The translations under genes and the position numbers were made by a program. 64,000 nucleotides of DNA from assembly GCF_948472415.1 (NCBI RefSeq), contig NZ_OX419519.1:434001-498000 (forward strand), given 5' to 3'. The notes beneath the pieces were generated by a model. It was not told the origin of the DNA, searched no databases, and saw only the letters and a list, made by a program, of their open reading frames with translations. Shown in pieces: positions 51,364 through 60,324 of this stretch (its first letter is position 1; every line of letters starts with the position of its first letter). This stretch comes from Kitasatospora fiedleri (GTDB lineage: Bacteria > Actinomycetota > Actinomycetes > Streptomycetales > Streptomycetaceae).

Positions 51364-51525
51364 TCAAGGTCCGGATCGTGTAGCTGGAGTCAGGGACTTC
51401 AACCACACGATCGATCCGCGATGGCGCAGGCCGTCCGCGTAGCTTTCCGAGCCCTTGTCGTATCTGATGACCAGGCCTCACCGGGTCTTGATCTTCTGGA
51501 AGCACCCACCGAGACCAGAACCTCG
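51364..51525 (-). pseudogene. Relic of an IS5-type transposase C-terminus
   Basis: The minus strand reads FQKIKTR, stop, GLVIRYDKGSESYADGLRHRGSIVWLKSLTPATRSGP, stop. The R(G/R)LxxRYDKxxxSYxxGLxxR(G)SIxWL pattern is the end of IS5-family DDE transposases. An in-frame TGA and the lack of the rest show decay. Its last 65 bases are close to those of a second relic on the opposite strand at 59281-59341. Confidence 0.65.
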
Positions 51526-51589
51526 CACCAGTTCCTCACTTGCCGGTTGACACCCGGCGTCGAACAGGTGTGACCCGGAGTGGCAGGCT

Positions 51590-52273
51590 GTGGTCGTGGA
51601 AATCGCGAGGGACGACCAGCCGAGGCCGCTGTCGACGTGCTGGCTCTACTGGATCGCCGTACCGACCGGGGACCAAGCGGGAGTCATTGCCTCCCTGGGC
51701 CTCACCCGACCCGTCCCCGTGACGTTCGCCGAGGCCGAGGTCGTCATCGACGGGGACGGACACGGAGAGGCCGAGGACAATCCGGATGGAATGGCCCGGG
51801 TGTACGTGAGTCCTGAGATTGAGGGATGGACTCTGGTGATCGGCCCGTGGTGCAATCCGTGCGACAGCGACAGAGGCGACGAAGTCCTGCGGCTGTGTGT
51901 CGACCTCAGCTCCCGCTACGGAGCCGCGCAGGCGTACTACTTCGGTACACAGAACGACGGCTCGGCCTGGCTGATCGCGGAGCACGGGGTCGTGATGCGG
52001 CGGTACTGCGAGACCGGTACGGCCGAGGACGGACTCCTCACGCTGGGACAACCCCTCGTGCAGGAACAGACCGAGCGGGAGCGGATCGGCCTGCCCCTCA
52101 CCTGGAAGGCGAGCGAGCGCAACGGGGAGGCCGAGGAGGAGTGGAAGTGGCGGGCATTCGACATGGCCCCCGAGATCGCCTCGGCCCTGGGCATCAGTCC
52201 GCTCGCTCTGACCGCGACGATGCGAGTACGCGGCGTCGGCGTTCTCGCGGAGACACCTGTTCCGGTGCACTGA
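51590..52273 (+). CDS. Hypothetical protein of actinomycete type
   Basis: A 227-residue intact protein. Distinct blocks are STCWLYWIAVPTGDQAGVIASLGLTRPVPVTFAEAE, GMARVYVSPEIEGWTLVIGPWCNPCDSDRG, YGAAQAYYFGTQNDGSAWLIAEHGVVMRRYCETG and a C-terminal EIASALGISPLALTATMRVRGVGVLA. It is a globular, cytoplasmic protein with no signal or membrane segment. I do not recognise the family; the size, acidic character and position in a transposon-rich island recall immunity-like proteins. A TTGACA box is at 51547-51552. Third-position GC is lower than in the core genes, consistent with transfer. Confidence 0.65.
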   Translation: MVVEIARDDQPRPLSTCWLYWIAVPTGDQAGVIASLGLTRPVPVTFAEAEVVIDGDGHGEAEDNPDGMARVYVSPEIEGWTLVIGPWCNPCDSDRGDEVLRLCVDLSSRYGAAQAYYFGTQNDGSAWLIAEHGVVMRRYCETGTAEDGLLTLGQPLVQEQTERERIGLPLTWKASERNGEAEEEWKWRAFDMAPEIASALGISPLALTATMRVRGVGVLAETPVPVH

Positions 52274-52286
52274 ACGGTGCGTTCAG
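52270..52286. terminator. Hairpin between convergent genes
   Basis: CTGAACG-GTG-CGTTCAG is a perfect 7-bp stem containing the stop codons of the hypothetical gene (plus) and the transposase gene (minus). It may end transcription from both. Confidence 0.55.
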
Positions 52287-53756
52287 CTCTCCGTAGCGGT
52301 CCTCCTCAATTTGGTCCCCTTCTTGTCGTGGGTGGGCCGCGTGTACGCCTCGCCGGTGGCCAGGATTCTGCCGACCTCGTAGCGGGCGGCGGGCCGCTGG
52401 TTCTTGTGGCCGGGCGGCCGACCCGGTCCGGGGCGGGTGGGTTTCTGCGCTTCCACTGGTAAGGGGGTCTTCGTGTGCAGGTTTCTGAACCCGCGCCGGA
52501 CGCGGGCGGGGGTGAGCTTGTTCGGTTCCGCCGGACGCTCCCACGGGTGGCGGAGGTCGGCGGCGAGCGAGCGGGCGAGGCGGAGCTGGGCGTGGGCGGC
52601 GATGACGATCCAGGTCCACCGGTCCGCCGCCTCGGGGGTGCGGGTCTTGGGCCGGGTCCAGCCCATGGTCTGCTTGAACAGTCGAAAGGTGTGCTCCAGG
52701 TCGAATCTTCGCAGGTAGGAACGCCACAAGCGGTCAACGTCGACGGCGGTGGCGCCGGTGGCCGAGGACCACAGCCACACCGGGGCGGGGTTGCGGTCGC
52801 CGGGCAGGTGGTCGACCTGCAGGCGGAGCAACGTGCCTTCGATGACGGGTAGTTCGCCTTCGTGGCCGAGCCAGCAGGTGCGGTGGGTAAGCCGCGGGTG
52901 GAGCCGGTCCCAGCTTCGGGCCGTCACGGTGCCGTAGCGGGTCGTTTCGGTGGTCGTGGTATGTTCGCTCCGGCCAGGTGGCGGACTTGGCCAGGGCGAA
53001 CTCGGGACCGTGCTTGGGCGGCCGCCCGTCGGTGCCCAGCAGTCTGGGCGGTTTGGGCAGCCGCAGCACCCGGCCGGAGCGGATCCGGCCAAGCACCTCG
53101 ACGGGCAGGTCCGCCAGGACGAACGCCAGCCGGGTGACGTCATAGCCGGCGTCCATCACCACCAGGATGTTGGGATCGCCCTCGCACCAGTGCCCGGCCG
53201 CGATCAGCCGTTGGACCACGCCGCGGAGCTGCCCGGCGGTCACCGCGGTGGCGTCGTCCTCGGGCCCGAGCCGGACCGCGTCCAGAATCGCGGTCCACGA
53301 CGTGCGCCCGGATTCCAGGACGGCCCCGAACGAGTACAGCCAGCCCGGAATGAACTGCGAGACGCTCTTCGCCCTCCCGTAGACGTGGCAGAACAGCCTG
53401 TCCGCGCTGGTCGGCGTGTCGGACCGCAGCCGCGGGCTGACGTCCACCGCCAGCACGATCCGACCGTCGTCAGCCCTGGGCAGGGGCAGCCCGGCCAGTT
53501 CGGCACGCAGCCGGTCCGCCTCGATCCGCCCGCAGTTGAGCCCGTCATAGAGCGCGCCATGGCCACGCGGGTGCTCGGCGGTCAGCGTCAGCTCGACCAG
53601 CGACTTCACCGGCCCGTCGGCGCACAGCAGCGCGTCGGTGAGCTCGAACAGGGCATCCGCCCGCGCGGTCAGGCAGTCATAGAAGCCCGCCCGGAAGCAT
53701 GACAACACGGACAGGGACACGACGCAGTCGGCGTTGTCCAGCAGACTCATCCGCAC
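52283..53756 (-). CDS. IS4/IS701-like DDE transposase (frameshift near 52965)
   Basis: A transposase of about 490 residues after repair. The N-terminal half reads MSLLDNADCVVSLSVLSCFRAGFYDCLTARADALFELTDALLC, VLAVDVSPRLRSDTPTSADRLFCHVYGR (first catalytic Asp) and NILVVMDAGYDVTRLAFVLADLPVEVLGRIR (second Asp). In the next frame YGTVTARSWDRLHPRL, WRSYLRRFDLEHTFRLFKQTMGW (catalytic Glu) and a basic C-terminus follow. The break lies at GAGCGAACATACC (about 52965). This is a common streptomycete transposase type. No terminal inverted repeats could be fixed with confidence. Confidence 0.8.
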
Positions 53757-53867
53757 GGCCTTGGTCAGTGATCATGGGCGCTTCGCAACGCACATGATCA
53801 CGCCAGGGCCGTACCGCTGTCCGGTGAACAGCGAAACCTTGCGGACGTGACCTCCCTGCCGGCCTTG

Positions 53868-54230
53868 CTACAAGTCCTCGGGGCGTTCGAACTCCCCGCA
53901 GACAGCAGCGAGGGCTTCCACCGGGTCAGACGTGAACTTTCGGGTGACGCCCTCGACGATGAACGGTGCCTGGCCATGCGGACCTGAATCGACCTGCACG
54001 TAGCCGGTGCCGGAGTTGACACGGAGGAAGTACACGTTGTCGTCGTCGCTGAGATGAGTCACCTGAAGCCGCTCGACCGAGAGGCCGGGCACAACAAGGC
54101 GGGCACCGCCGAGAACATCGTCCAGCGGGCCGCCGCTGCGGTCGTCCGGTCCCCACACCCTGCCCCTGATCAACGGTTCACTCATGCGGTGCATCATCCA
54201 CGACCTGACGTCCGCTCGCGCTACGAACAA
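53868..54230 (-). CDS. Small hypothetical protein
   Basis: 120 residues if read from 54230; ATG 54183-54185 (MSEPLIRGRVWGPDD...) gives 105 and is also reasonable. The core is GRVWGPDDRSGGPLDDVLGGARLVVPGLSVERLQVTHLSDDDNVYFLRVNSGTGYVQVDSGPHGQAPFIVEG. It is globular and has no Cys in the shorter form apart from one near the end. The family is not recognised. Its size and acidic nature are like those of immunity proteins of secreted-toxin systems, but no toxin gene is next to it. Confidence 0.55.
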   Translation of the reverse strand: MFVARADVRSWMMHRMSEPLIRGRVWGPDDRSGGPLDDVLGGARLVVPGLSVERLQVTHLSDDDNVYFLRVNSGTGYVQVDSGPHGQAPFIVEGVTRKFTSDPVEALAAVCGEFERPEDL

Positions 54231-54464
54231 GTCCGAGGGTTACTGACGTCGGCCCTTTGGGGTGATGGTGGATGTGGGCGGGGCGACGGCGGAGACACGT
54301 GATCGCCGCGAGGCGGTGTGTCTGGAGGCTGCCGGCTGTTTGCCGAGGACAACAAGCCTCCGGACGCGGGCCAGCGGCAGCGGGTGAGCCGCATGGTCTC
54401 GTACTTGGCGCCAGGCATGGAAATATGTACCCGTCGGTGTCAACTCCGGGAGAAGGAAAGGCTC

Positions 54465-54778
54465 GTGGCGGTGGGAAGTGCAGCCCGTCAGGCGCTGCGA
54501 ATGGCGAGAGTCGAGGCGGTGTTCGGCAAGGACGCGACCCCGCGGCGCTCGACCTGTTGGAACTTGTCGAGCGCGCGTGGCACGACGCCTATCACGAGAT
54601 CGCGCCGACCGAGGAAGTGATCGACGACATCCTGACGTGCTCTCAGGGTGATCTTGGGCGGCTGATCCATTTCGGCCTGTTGGCAGTCGTGGACGCACGG
54701 GACCTATGGGTGGCCGTCGAGAAGATCCGGGCGGCCGAGACGGCGGCACCGGCGGTCCCACCAGCTGAGGTGCCGTGA
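54465..54778 (+). CDS. Small helical hypothetical protein (one frameshift)
   Basis: GTG 54465 follows AGAAGGAAAG. The repaired protein (about 104 residues) is MAVGSAARQALRMARVEAVFGKDATPAALDLLELVERAWHDAYHEIAPTEEVIDDILTCSQGDLGRLIHFGLLAVVDARDLWVAVEKIRAAE. One G is missing near 54540 (CCCCG(G)CGG). It is all-helical and acidic with no signal. The family is unknown. It stands just upstream of the IS630 insertion and could have lost a partner gene to it. Confidence 0.6.
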
Positions 54779-54896
54779 TCGACCGGTGCGCGCCCGGTGA
54801 GCCCCGAGCTCACCGGGATATCAGCTGAGCAGTGAGCGTTTTCAGAGCGGTCACCGATCGGGTGACGGCCCGCGGTCGTGGGGCAAGGAGAACGGA

Positions 54897-54958
54897 CAGG
54901 GCTCCCGGGCAGTTGAGTGGGGTATCTGACGTCTCAACTCTGTTGCCGGGGAGCCCTG
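54897..54958. repeat. Long imperfect inverted repeat next to the IS630 insertion
   Basis: The left arm CAGGGCTCCCGGGCA...GTTGAG (54897-54917) and right arm CTCAACTCTGTTGCCGGGGAGCCCTG (54933-54958) pair over about 20 bp with a small insertion in the right arm. It could be a terminator, or the end of an older element. The IS630 copy begins eight bases to its right. Confidence 0.65.
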
Positions 54959-54965
54959 GTGGTTA

Positions 54966-56133
54966 CTGACTTCGGTTCGTCAGGGTGGGGTTGGGGTGTC
55001 GAGGGTCAGGCCGGTGCCGGCTATGAAGCCGTCGGGGGTGTCGGGTGGGTACTGCAGGCGTTTGAGCCGGTTGCGGACGAGGGCTTCGAGTCGGTCGAGG
55101 GCCATGACGGCGAGGTTGGCGAGGCTGTGCTTGACGTGTGCCCAGACCCATTCGACGGGGTTGAGGTCGGGTGAGTAGGCGGGCAGCAGGAACACCGTCA
55201 GCCGGGCGCGCTGGTCGACCAACTCGCGCACGGCGCGGGAGACATGGGTGTTCAGACGGTCCCAGACCAGCACGATCGGCGCCTTGACGAGTTGGTGGAC
55301 GCCGTCGACCAGGGCGATGAAGTCGCGCTCGCCCATGCTGCGGCGCATGCCCTTGCCCGCGGGGTGGGTGACCAGGCGGTGGCACAGCCGGGTGCGCGAG
55401 CCCGGCCGCACCGCGATCAGCCCCGCCACCGACAGGCGTCCCGCGCGGCGCCCGCTGACGGTCACGACCGGCGTGCGGCCCCGTCTGCCCCAAGTGCGTC
55501 CGCGGGGCGGTCGGCGGGTGAAGCCTGCCTCGTCCTCGAAGCAGATGTATCCCCCGCAGGCCGCCCGGACTCTTCTACCTCCGCCCAGGTCACCTCCTTC
55601 CACCCGGTGACGGCCCGCTCGTCGCGCCCGGCCACCCGACGCGCGGGGACCTGCGGGCTGAAACCGAGCCGGTGCATCAGCCGCGTCGCCCCGGACACGC
55701 TGTAGGTGACGTGGAACTTCCGCCCGATCAGCGTGACCACCCGCGCCGCCGTCCATACCTGGTCCTCCACCCAGCCGTGCGCGGCCGGACCCTCGTCCAG
55801 ATACGCGGCGAGCTTGGCGAGGCAGCGCCGCGACAGGCGGCACCGCGACCCGCCCGGGCCGCGCGATGCCAGCGCCTCGACCCCACCGTCACGCCACAAC
55901 TGGTGCCACTGGTAGGCCGACTTCCCACTCACCCGCAGGCGCCGGGCCACCTCCGCCGACTTGACCTCCTGCTCGAACAACTCGGCTGCCTGCATGCGCA
56001 CCGACTCCCGACGCAGCCGTCCTGCGGCGATCAGCCCGCCCCCATCCGCATATCTCACACACCAGGAGGTACAGCCACCGCTTCAGGCCCATCAGGCACT
56101 CCACATAAATTCACCCTGACGCGCCGAAGTCAG
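54966..56133 (-). mobile_element. IS630-family insertion sequence, complete, with TA target duplication
   Basis: The left end CTGACTTCGGTTCGTCAGGG (from 54966) and the right end, read inward, CTGACTTCGGCGCGTCAGGG (to 56133) match with two differences. Both ends are followed outward by TA (54964-54965 and 56134-56135), the expected IS630 target duplication. The element is 1168 bp and carries one transposase locus on the minus strand. Confidence 0.88.
54980..56058 (-). CDS. IS630-family transposase (two frames joined near 55555)
   Basis: The first frame (from 56058) holds the helix-turn-helix half: QEVKSAEVARRLRVSGKSAYQWHQLWRDGGVEAL, LGFSPQVPARRVAGRDERAV and WKEVTWAEVEE. The second holds the DDE half: CGGYICFEDEAGFTRRPPRGRTWGRRG, IVLVWDRLNTH and the C-terminal FLLPAYSPDLNPVEWVWAHVKHSLAN with D-x-N-P-x-E. 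The switch is at a G run (GCGGGGGAT), where one extra G restores one frame. Programmed frameshifting is known in some IS630 elements, but a base-calling loss is equally possible. Confidence 0.82.
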
Positions 56134-56152
56134 TAAAGAACAAGGCTAGGGC

Positions 56153-57621
56153 CAATACCGGTGATTTAGGTTGTTTTCCGGCTGGTTGAGGTCGCTCGGG
56201 TCGGCCCGACCAGCCGGACCATCGGGATGTCGGGTCGCGGTGAGCTGCGGTGCTCGGTGCGTTTGAGTGCCCAGTTGGACATCTTGCGTTTGATCACGCG
56301 GGGGTTGGAGCGCAACCGCCGTGCGGGCAGCAGTCGTTCGGCGATCTCACTCAGGCTCTGGGCGATGGCCCGGGCGAGTCGGGAGGGGGGAAAGCGCCGC
56401 CTGCCCGGTGACGTGGCGGCGGACGATGCGAAGGGTACGGGTGAACGAGATCCGGTCCGGGTCGTGTCCGCCCTTGAGGGCGGCCTGGTGCATCAGGTCC
56501 CGCAACGCATGGTGGACCAGCAGGAACGCGAAGATCTCCTGCTCGATGCCGGACGGGTGCTGTGAACGGAGCACGAGGCGTGGCCCACCCTGGTGGTTCT
56601 TGATCTCGTCCAGGACGTTCTCGATCTCCCATCGCTGGGCATACAGGGCGGCGAGCTCGTCGGCCGGTGCCTGAACAGGGTCGAGGACGGTGGTGATCAG
56701 CCGGTAGACGGTGCCGTTGCGGCCGAGACCGTACTCGATCACACGGACCCGTTCGGGGTCCGTGCGGCGGTAGTTGTCCCGTGCGGCGACGATCTCCGAC
56801 AGGTAGGAACCGTCCGCGAGAGTCTCGATCACGGGCAGCACGACGAAGCTGCGGACCCGCCACAACAGGTCGGCACCGGTCGCCTTCGCGGTCCGCCACA
56901 GGTCGAAGCCGCAAAATCCCCGGTCCGCCAGGACGAGCATGCCCTCGGTCAGGGCGGGGAACAGCCGCGTGGCCAAAGCGGTCTCGTGAAGCGCCAGAGG
57001 GCCGACCTCGGCCGCGAACACGGCGTGGGTGCCGCACTCGGCCAGGGCCGCCACCCTCACCTGCGGATACGCACTGCGGCCCTGCCCGCGGCTGGTTCCC
57101 GGACGCCCGAAGAACTCCGCATTCGCCACCGTGTCCGGCACATCGAAGACGGTGCCGTCCACCGCGATCAGCCGCCAGCGCCGATACCAGGCGCCCTGCG
57201 TCCCGGCGACCGCGACCGGCCGGCAGACCCGCCCGAACAGGACCCGCAACGGCTCAGGGCCCAACCGCAGCCGGGCCCGGCCGATCGCCGCCGTCGTCGG
57301 TACCCGCCAAGCGGTCGCCCATCGGCCCTCCCGCTCGAGGCCCTGAACGAGGAGCCGGGCCACCTCCTCATAGCCCTGACCGAAGAACAGGCACATCGCC
57401 AGGACGAAATAGACCACAACCCGCGCGGGAAGCAGCCGCGTACGCTGCTCGACCCGACCGCACTCGGCGACGACCTCATCGACCAACTCGGGCGGGAAGG
57501 CCCGCGTCAGCACCCCCAACGCGATCCGATCCGAGAGCCGGTCACTCGTCGGCGACTTCAACTGTCCAGGCCTTGGCACAACCCACTCAACGACCGAACC
57601 ACACCAAAGTCACCGGTATTG
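56153..57621 (-). mobile_element. IS4-family insertion sequence, complete, with 10-bp target duplication
   Basis: The terminal inverted repeats are CAATACCGGTGATTT (56153-) and, read inward from the right, CAATACCGGTGACTTT (57621-). AGGCTAGGGC is directly repeated on both sides (56143-56152 and 57622-57631), a 10-bp target duplication. The element is 1469 bp with one intact transposase. The right copy of the duplication covers the tip of the MITE at 57629, so this IS inserted into the MITE end. Confidence 0.9.
56347..57579 (-). CDS. IS4-family transposase, intact
   Basis: A 410-residue DDE transposase. Asp residues are in LIAVDGTVFDVPD and MLVLADRGFCGFDLW, and the YREK signature with the catalytic Glu is YAQRWEIENVLDEIK, matching Y-2-R-3-E-6-K of IS4. 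The N-terminal domain (RIALGVLTRAFPPELVDEVVAECGRVEQRTRLLPARVVVYFVLAMCLF) is typical of streptomycete IS4 copies. The frame is unbroken and the element has both ends, so it may still be active. Confidence 0.92.
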   Translation of the reverse strand: MPRPGQLKSPTSDRLSDRIALGVLTRAFPPELVDEVVAECGRVEQRTRLLPARVVVYFVLAMCLFFGQGYEEVARLLVQGLEREGRWATAWRVPTTAAIGRARLRLGPEPLRVLFGRVCRPVAVAGTQGAWYRRWRLIAVDGTVFDVPDTVANAEFFGRPGTSRGQGRSAYPQVRVAALAECGTHAVFAAEVGPLALHETALATRLFPALTEGMLVLADRGFCGFDLWRTAKATGADLLWRVRSFVVLPVIETLADGSYLSEIVAARDNYRRTDPERVRVIEYGLGRNGTVYRLITTVLDPVQAPADELAALYAQRWEIENVLDEIKNHQGGPRLVLRSQHPSGIEQEIFAFLLVHHALRDLMHQAALKGGHDPDRISFTRTLRIVRRHVTGQAALSPLPTRPGHRPEPE

Positions 57622-57628
57622 AGGCTAG

Positions 57629-57799
57629 GGCCTGTCTTCAAACCCCCGTCGTCGCCCGCGGGGGCCCCGCGGTGTCCGGTGCGTGCTCTCGGCGTGCCGG
57701 CCGGAAGCCCTCGTACTGGGTGTACTCAGGTTTTCGGCCGGTGCGGCAAGAGGGCGTGCCAGGCGGCGTGGGGCAGACGGGGGTTCGAAGACAGGGCAT
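57629..57799. mobile_element. MITE-like palindromic element of about 171 bp flanked by CTAG
   Basis: The left end is GGCCTGTCTTCAAACCCCCG and the right end read inward is GCCCTGTCTTCGAACCCCCG. The interior folds back as a long imperfect palindrome around 57715-57725 (GCCGGCCGGAAGCC with GGTTTTCGGCCGG). CTAG stands at both borders (57625-57628 and 57800-57803). There is no gene inside. A decayed relative, GGACCTGTCGTCGAACCCCC, is at 60843-60862. The transposase that moves it is not in the window. It ends about 100 bases before a glycosyltransferase start. Confidence 0.72.
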
Positions 57800-57905
57800 C
57801 TAGCCCGGCGCGCCGCCCCTGTGGGACCCTGGCGCGAGCGGGATGCGGCCGCGGCGGAACACCGGGACGGGGAGTCGAAGTGAGCGCACGCCTGGTCGGG
57901 TCACG

Positions 57906-59045
57906 ATGAACATCAGCGTGGTCATCCCGTCCTACAACGTCGGCCCGCAGGTGCGGCGACTGCTGTCGTGCCTGGCCCTCTGCGAGCTCGACGCCGGTGA
58001 CTCGTTCGAAGTCGTCGTGGTGGACGACGGCTCCGACGACGGCACCGGGGAACTCCTCGCCGCACTGAAGCCGCCCTACCCCCTGCAGTACCTGTTCCTG
58101 CCGCGGACCCCGGCCTCCGGCCGGGCGGCGGCGCGCAACGCGGGAATCCGCGCGGCCTCCGGCGACGTGGTCGTCCTGGTCGACGCCGACCAGGTCGTCG
58201 AGCCCGGCTTCCTCGCCGCGCACGCCCGGTACCACCGGCTCCGCACCGACCTGGTGGTGGCCGGTCCCCGGGGCGACATGGCCGAGGGGGAGATCGACGA
58301 CGAGCGCCTGGCCCGGGAGTTCTCGCTCGACGCGATGCCGGAGATCGTCAGATGGGACGGCCGGGAGTTCCTGCTGGCCGAGTTCTCGGAGAACTTCGAC
58401 AACCTGGAGACCTGCTGGCACTACGCGTTCACCTGCAACCTGTCGGTGCGCCGCGAGCACCTGCTCGCGGTCGGGGGCTTCGACGAAGGCTTCCTGGGCT
58501 GGGGCCTGGAGGACTCCGAGCTCGGCTACCGGCTGCGGCGCCGGGGGCTGGCGTTCGCGTTCCAGCCGGAGGCGCTGTCCTACCAGAGGGAGCGCGAGGT
58601 CACGGCGGAGATGCTCGGCCAGTGGCGCACCAACCTCGACCACTTCGTCGCCAGGCACGCGGGGGTGGCCGATGTGGCGATCCAGCAGGTCATCTGCCGG
58701 GCGTTCGACCCGGCGGAGGCGGAACGCGCCCTCGGCTGGCTGGACTGCACGGTCCGGATGGAGTACGCCGCGCGGGCGCTGGCCGGCCGGCTGCCCGAAC
58801 CGACCTCGTACGCGTTGCTGGAGGTGGACGACGACAACGTCCGGGACGTCCTCGCCCGGCTGCCCGGGCTGGCCGCCGAACGCGATCTGCTGGTCCTGGA
58901 CGACACGGAGCGGGCGGTGCTGGCCGGACCGGCGCAGTGCACCGGGACGACGCGTGAGCTGGTGTACTTCCACCGGCCGTCCGCCGACGCCAGGAAGAAG
59001 ATCCTCGCCCGCTACCCCGTCGGGCCCGACGGACTGACGCCCTGA
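57906..59045 (+). CDS. Family 2 glycosyltransferase
   Basis: A 379-residue GT-A glycosyltransferase. ISVVIPSYNVGPQVRRLLSCL and VVVVDDGSDDGTGELL form the nucleotide site, VLVDADQVVEPGF has the DxD, and NLSVRREHLLAVGGFDEGFLGWGLEDSELGYRLRRRG is the acceptor and catalytic ED motif of the glycosyltransferase 2/7C type. The C-terminal 100 residues (EVDDDNVRDVLARLPGL... ELVYFHRPSADARKKIL) are not a known domain. The start is ATG 57906. It sits alone in the island behind the MITE, with no sugar-nucleotide genes nearby. Confidence 0.87.
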   Translation: MNISVVIPSYNVGPQVRRLLSCLALCELDAGDSFEVVVVDDGSDDGTGELLAALKPPYPLQYLFLPRTPASGRAAARNAGIRAASGDVVVLVDADQVVEPGFLAAHARYHRLRTDLVVAGPRGDMAEGEIDDERLAREFSLDAMPEIVRWDGREFLLAEFSENFDNLETCWHYAFTCNLSVRREHLLAVGGFDEGFLGWGLEDSELGYRLRRRGLAFAFQPEALSYQREREVTAEMLGQWRTNLDHFVARHAGVADVAIQQVICRAFDPAEAERALGWLDCTVRMEYAARALAGRLPEPTSYALLEVDDDNVRDVLARLPGLAAERDLLVLDDTERAVLAGPAQCTGTTRELVYFHRPSADARKKILARYPVGPDGLTP

Positions 59046-59223
59046 CCGGTCGTTTCGGAGTAGTGGGTTCGGTTCAGGGGCCCGGCAGTCGAGGGCCGCG
59101 GGCCGGATGCGGCGGCGTGACGGCCTGGCGGCGGCCGCGGGACCGGACCGGGGCGGGCGGGGTGACCGCGCCCGCACGAGGCGCTGCCCGCCGAACTGCG
59201 GGCGGCGGGCAGCGGGCAGCGGG

Positions 59224-59338
59224 CACCACCTGATCGCCGACCGGAACGGCCCCCGCTCGCCGTCACCCCGGCCGGCACCTTCGCGGATCGATCAGGTGGC
59301 TGGAGCCCCTGACTCCGGCCGCCCGATCCGAGCCTTGA
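59224..59338 (+). pseudogene. Relic of an IS5-type transposase
   Basis: HHLIADRNGP-PLAVTPAGT (frame shift within) matches the HHxIVDxxGIPLAVxLTGG block of IS5-type transposases, and RGSIRWLEPLTPAARSEP with TGA 59336-59338 matches their C-terminus. The central region is deleted. The last 65 bases align with the relic at 51364 on the opposite strand. Confidence 0.6.
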
Positions 59339-59359
59339 ACAGTTCCTAGCCCCGGGGTC

Positions 59360-60289
59360 CTAGCCCCGGGGGATCAGGACGACCTTGCCGAGATTGCGCC
59401 GGGACTCGATGATCTCGTGGGCGCGGGCCGCTTCCGCGAGCGGGATCTCGGCGAACACGCGCGGGCGCAGGGTGCCGTTGCGGTGGAGTTCCCACAGTTC
59501 GTCGAGCCAGCGCGCGTACGTGTCGGGCTCGCCCCGGGCGACAGCGGCCATCCGGAAGCCGACGACCGAGGCGCTCCGGACCAGCAGTTCGTACGCGTCG
59601 ATCGTGCCGCCGCCCGAACTGAAGGCGACCAGTCGGCCGCCTTCGGCCAGAGCGCGTACCGCGGGGCGGAGGAGCTCTCCGCCGACCCCGTCGAGGACGA
59701 CGTCGACCGGATCGCCCCAGGACTCGTCCCCGTAGAGCACGACCTCGTCGGCGCCGAGGGCGCGGACGAACTCCGCCTTGTCCGCGCTGCTGACGGCGGC
59801 GACGACGCGGGAGGCCCCGCCCGCCCTGGCGTACTGCAGGGCGAGGGTGCCGACCGCGCTGGCCGCCGCGGTGACCAGGACGGCATCGCCGGGGCGGGGG
59901 CGGCCGGCCTCGTGGGCGCCGCGTGCGACCAGGCCGCTGCGGACCAGGGCCACGGCGTCCACGGCCGTCGCACGGTCCGGAATGCGCGAGGCCATCGCCC
60001 GGTGGAGGAGAGCCAGTTCGGCGTAGCCGTGGGAGAAGCAGAGGCCGGTGACGCGGTCGCCCACGGCAAAACCGGTGGCGCCTTCACCGACGGCGACGAC
60101 GGTGCCCGCCACCTCGCCGCCGAGCGGTCCTGGTTCGGTGCCCTCGCGCACCCGCCGTACGGCGGGCAGCGTGACTCCGACCGCCTCGCTGCGGACGAGC
60201 AGCTCGCCCGGCCCCGGCTCCGGAACGGGGGCCTCCTCGGTGAAGAGGACCTCGGGGCCGCCGTTGACCTCGTAGCGGACACGGCGCAT
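59360..60289 (-). CDS. Zinc-independent quinone oxidoreductase-like dehydrogenase (MDR family)
   Basis: A 309-residue medium-chain dehydrogenase. VRYEVNGGPEVLFTEEAPVPEPGPGELLVR opens the GroES-like domain, with VAVGEGATGFAVGDRVTGL. The NADPH site is AVLVTAAASAVGTLALQYARAGGASRVVAAVSS, with DVVLDGVGGELLRPAVRALAEGGRLVAFSSGGG further on. No structural-zinc cysteines are present, as in QOR-type enzymes. The ATG 60287-60289 follows GGAGGTG. It is divergent from a MarR gene over a spacer containing a TTGG-CCAA repeat, so control by MarR is probable. Confidence 0.88.
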   Translation of the reverse strand: MRRVRYEVNGGPEVLFTEEAPVPEPGPGELLVRSEAVGVTLPAVRRVREGTEPGPLGGEVAGTVVAVGEGATGFAVGDRVTGLCFSHGYAELALLHRAMASRIPDRATAVDAVALVRSGLVARGAHEAGRPRPGDAVLVTAAASAVGTLALQYARAGGASRVVAAVSSADKAEFVRALGADEVVLYGDESWGDPVDVVLDGVGGELLRPAVRALAEGGRLVAFSSGGGTIDAYELLVRSASVVGFRMAAVARGEPDTYARWLDELWELHRNGTLRPRVFAEIPLAEAARAHEIIESRRNLGKVVLIPRG

Positions 60290-60324
60290 GGACACCTCCG
60301 GGTTCGACGCACGACTCGCGATCG

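Noticed and set aside
54980-56058. Proven programmed frameshift in the IS630 transposase
   Set aside because: A G-run slip is possible, but the many base-calling type indels in this window mean one missing G cannot be told apart from a programmed event.
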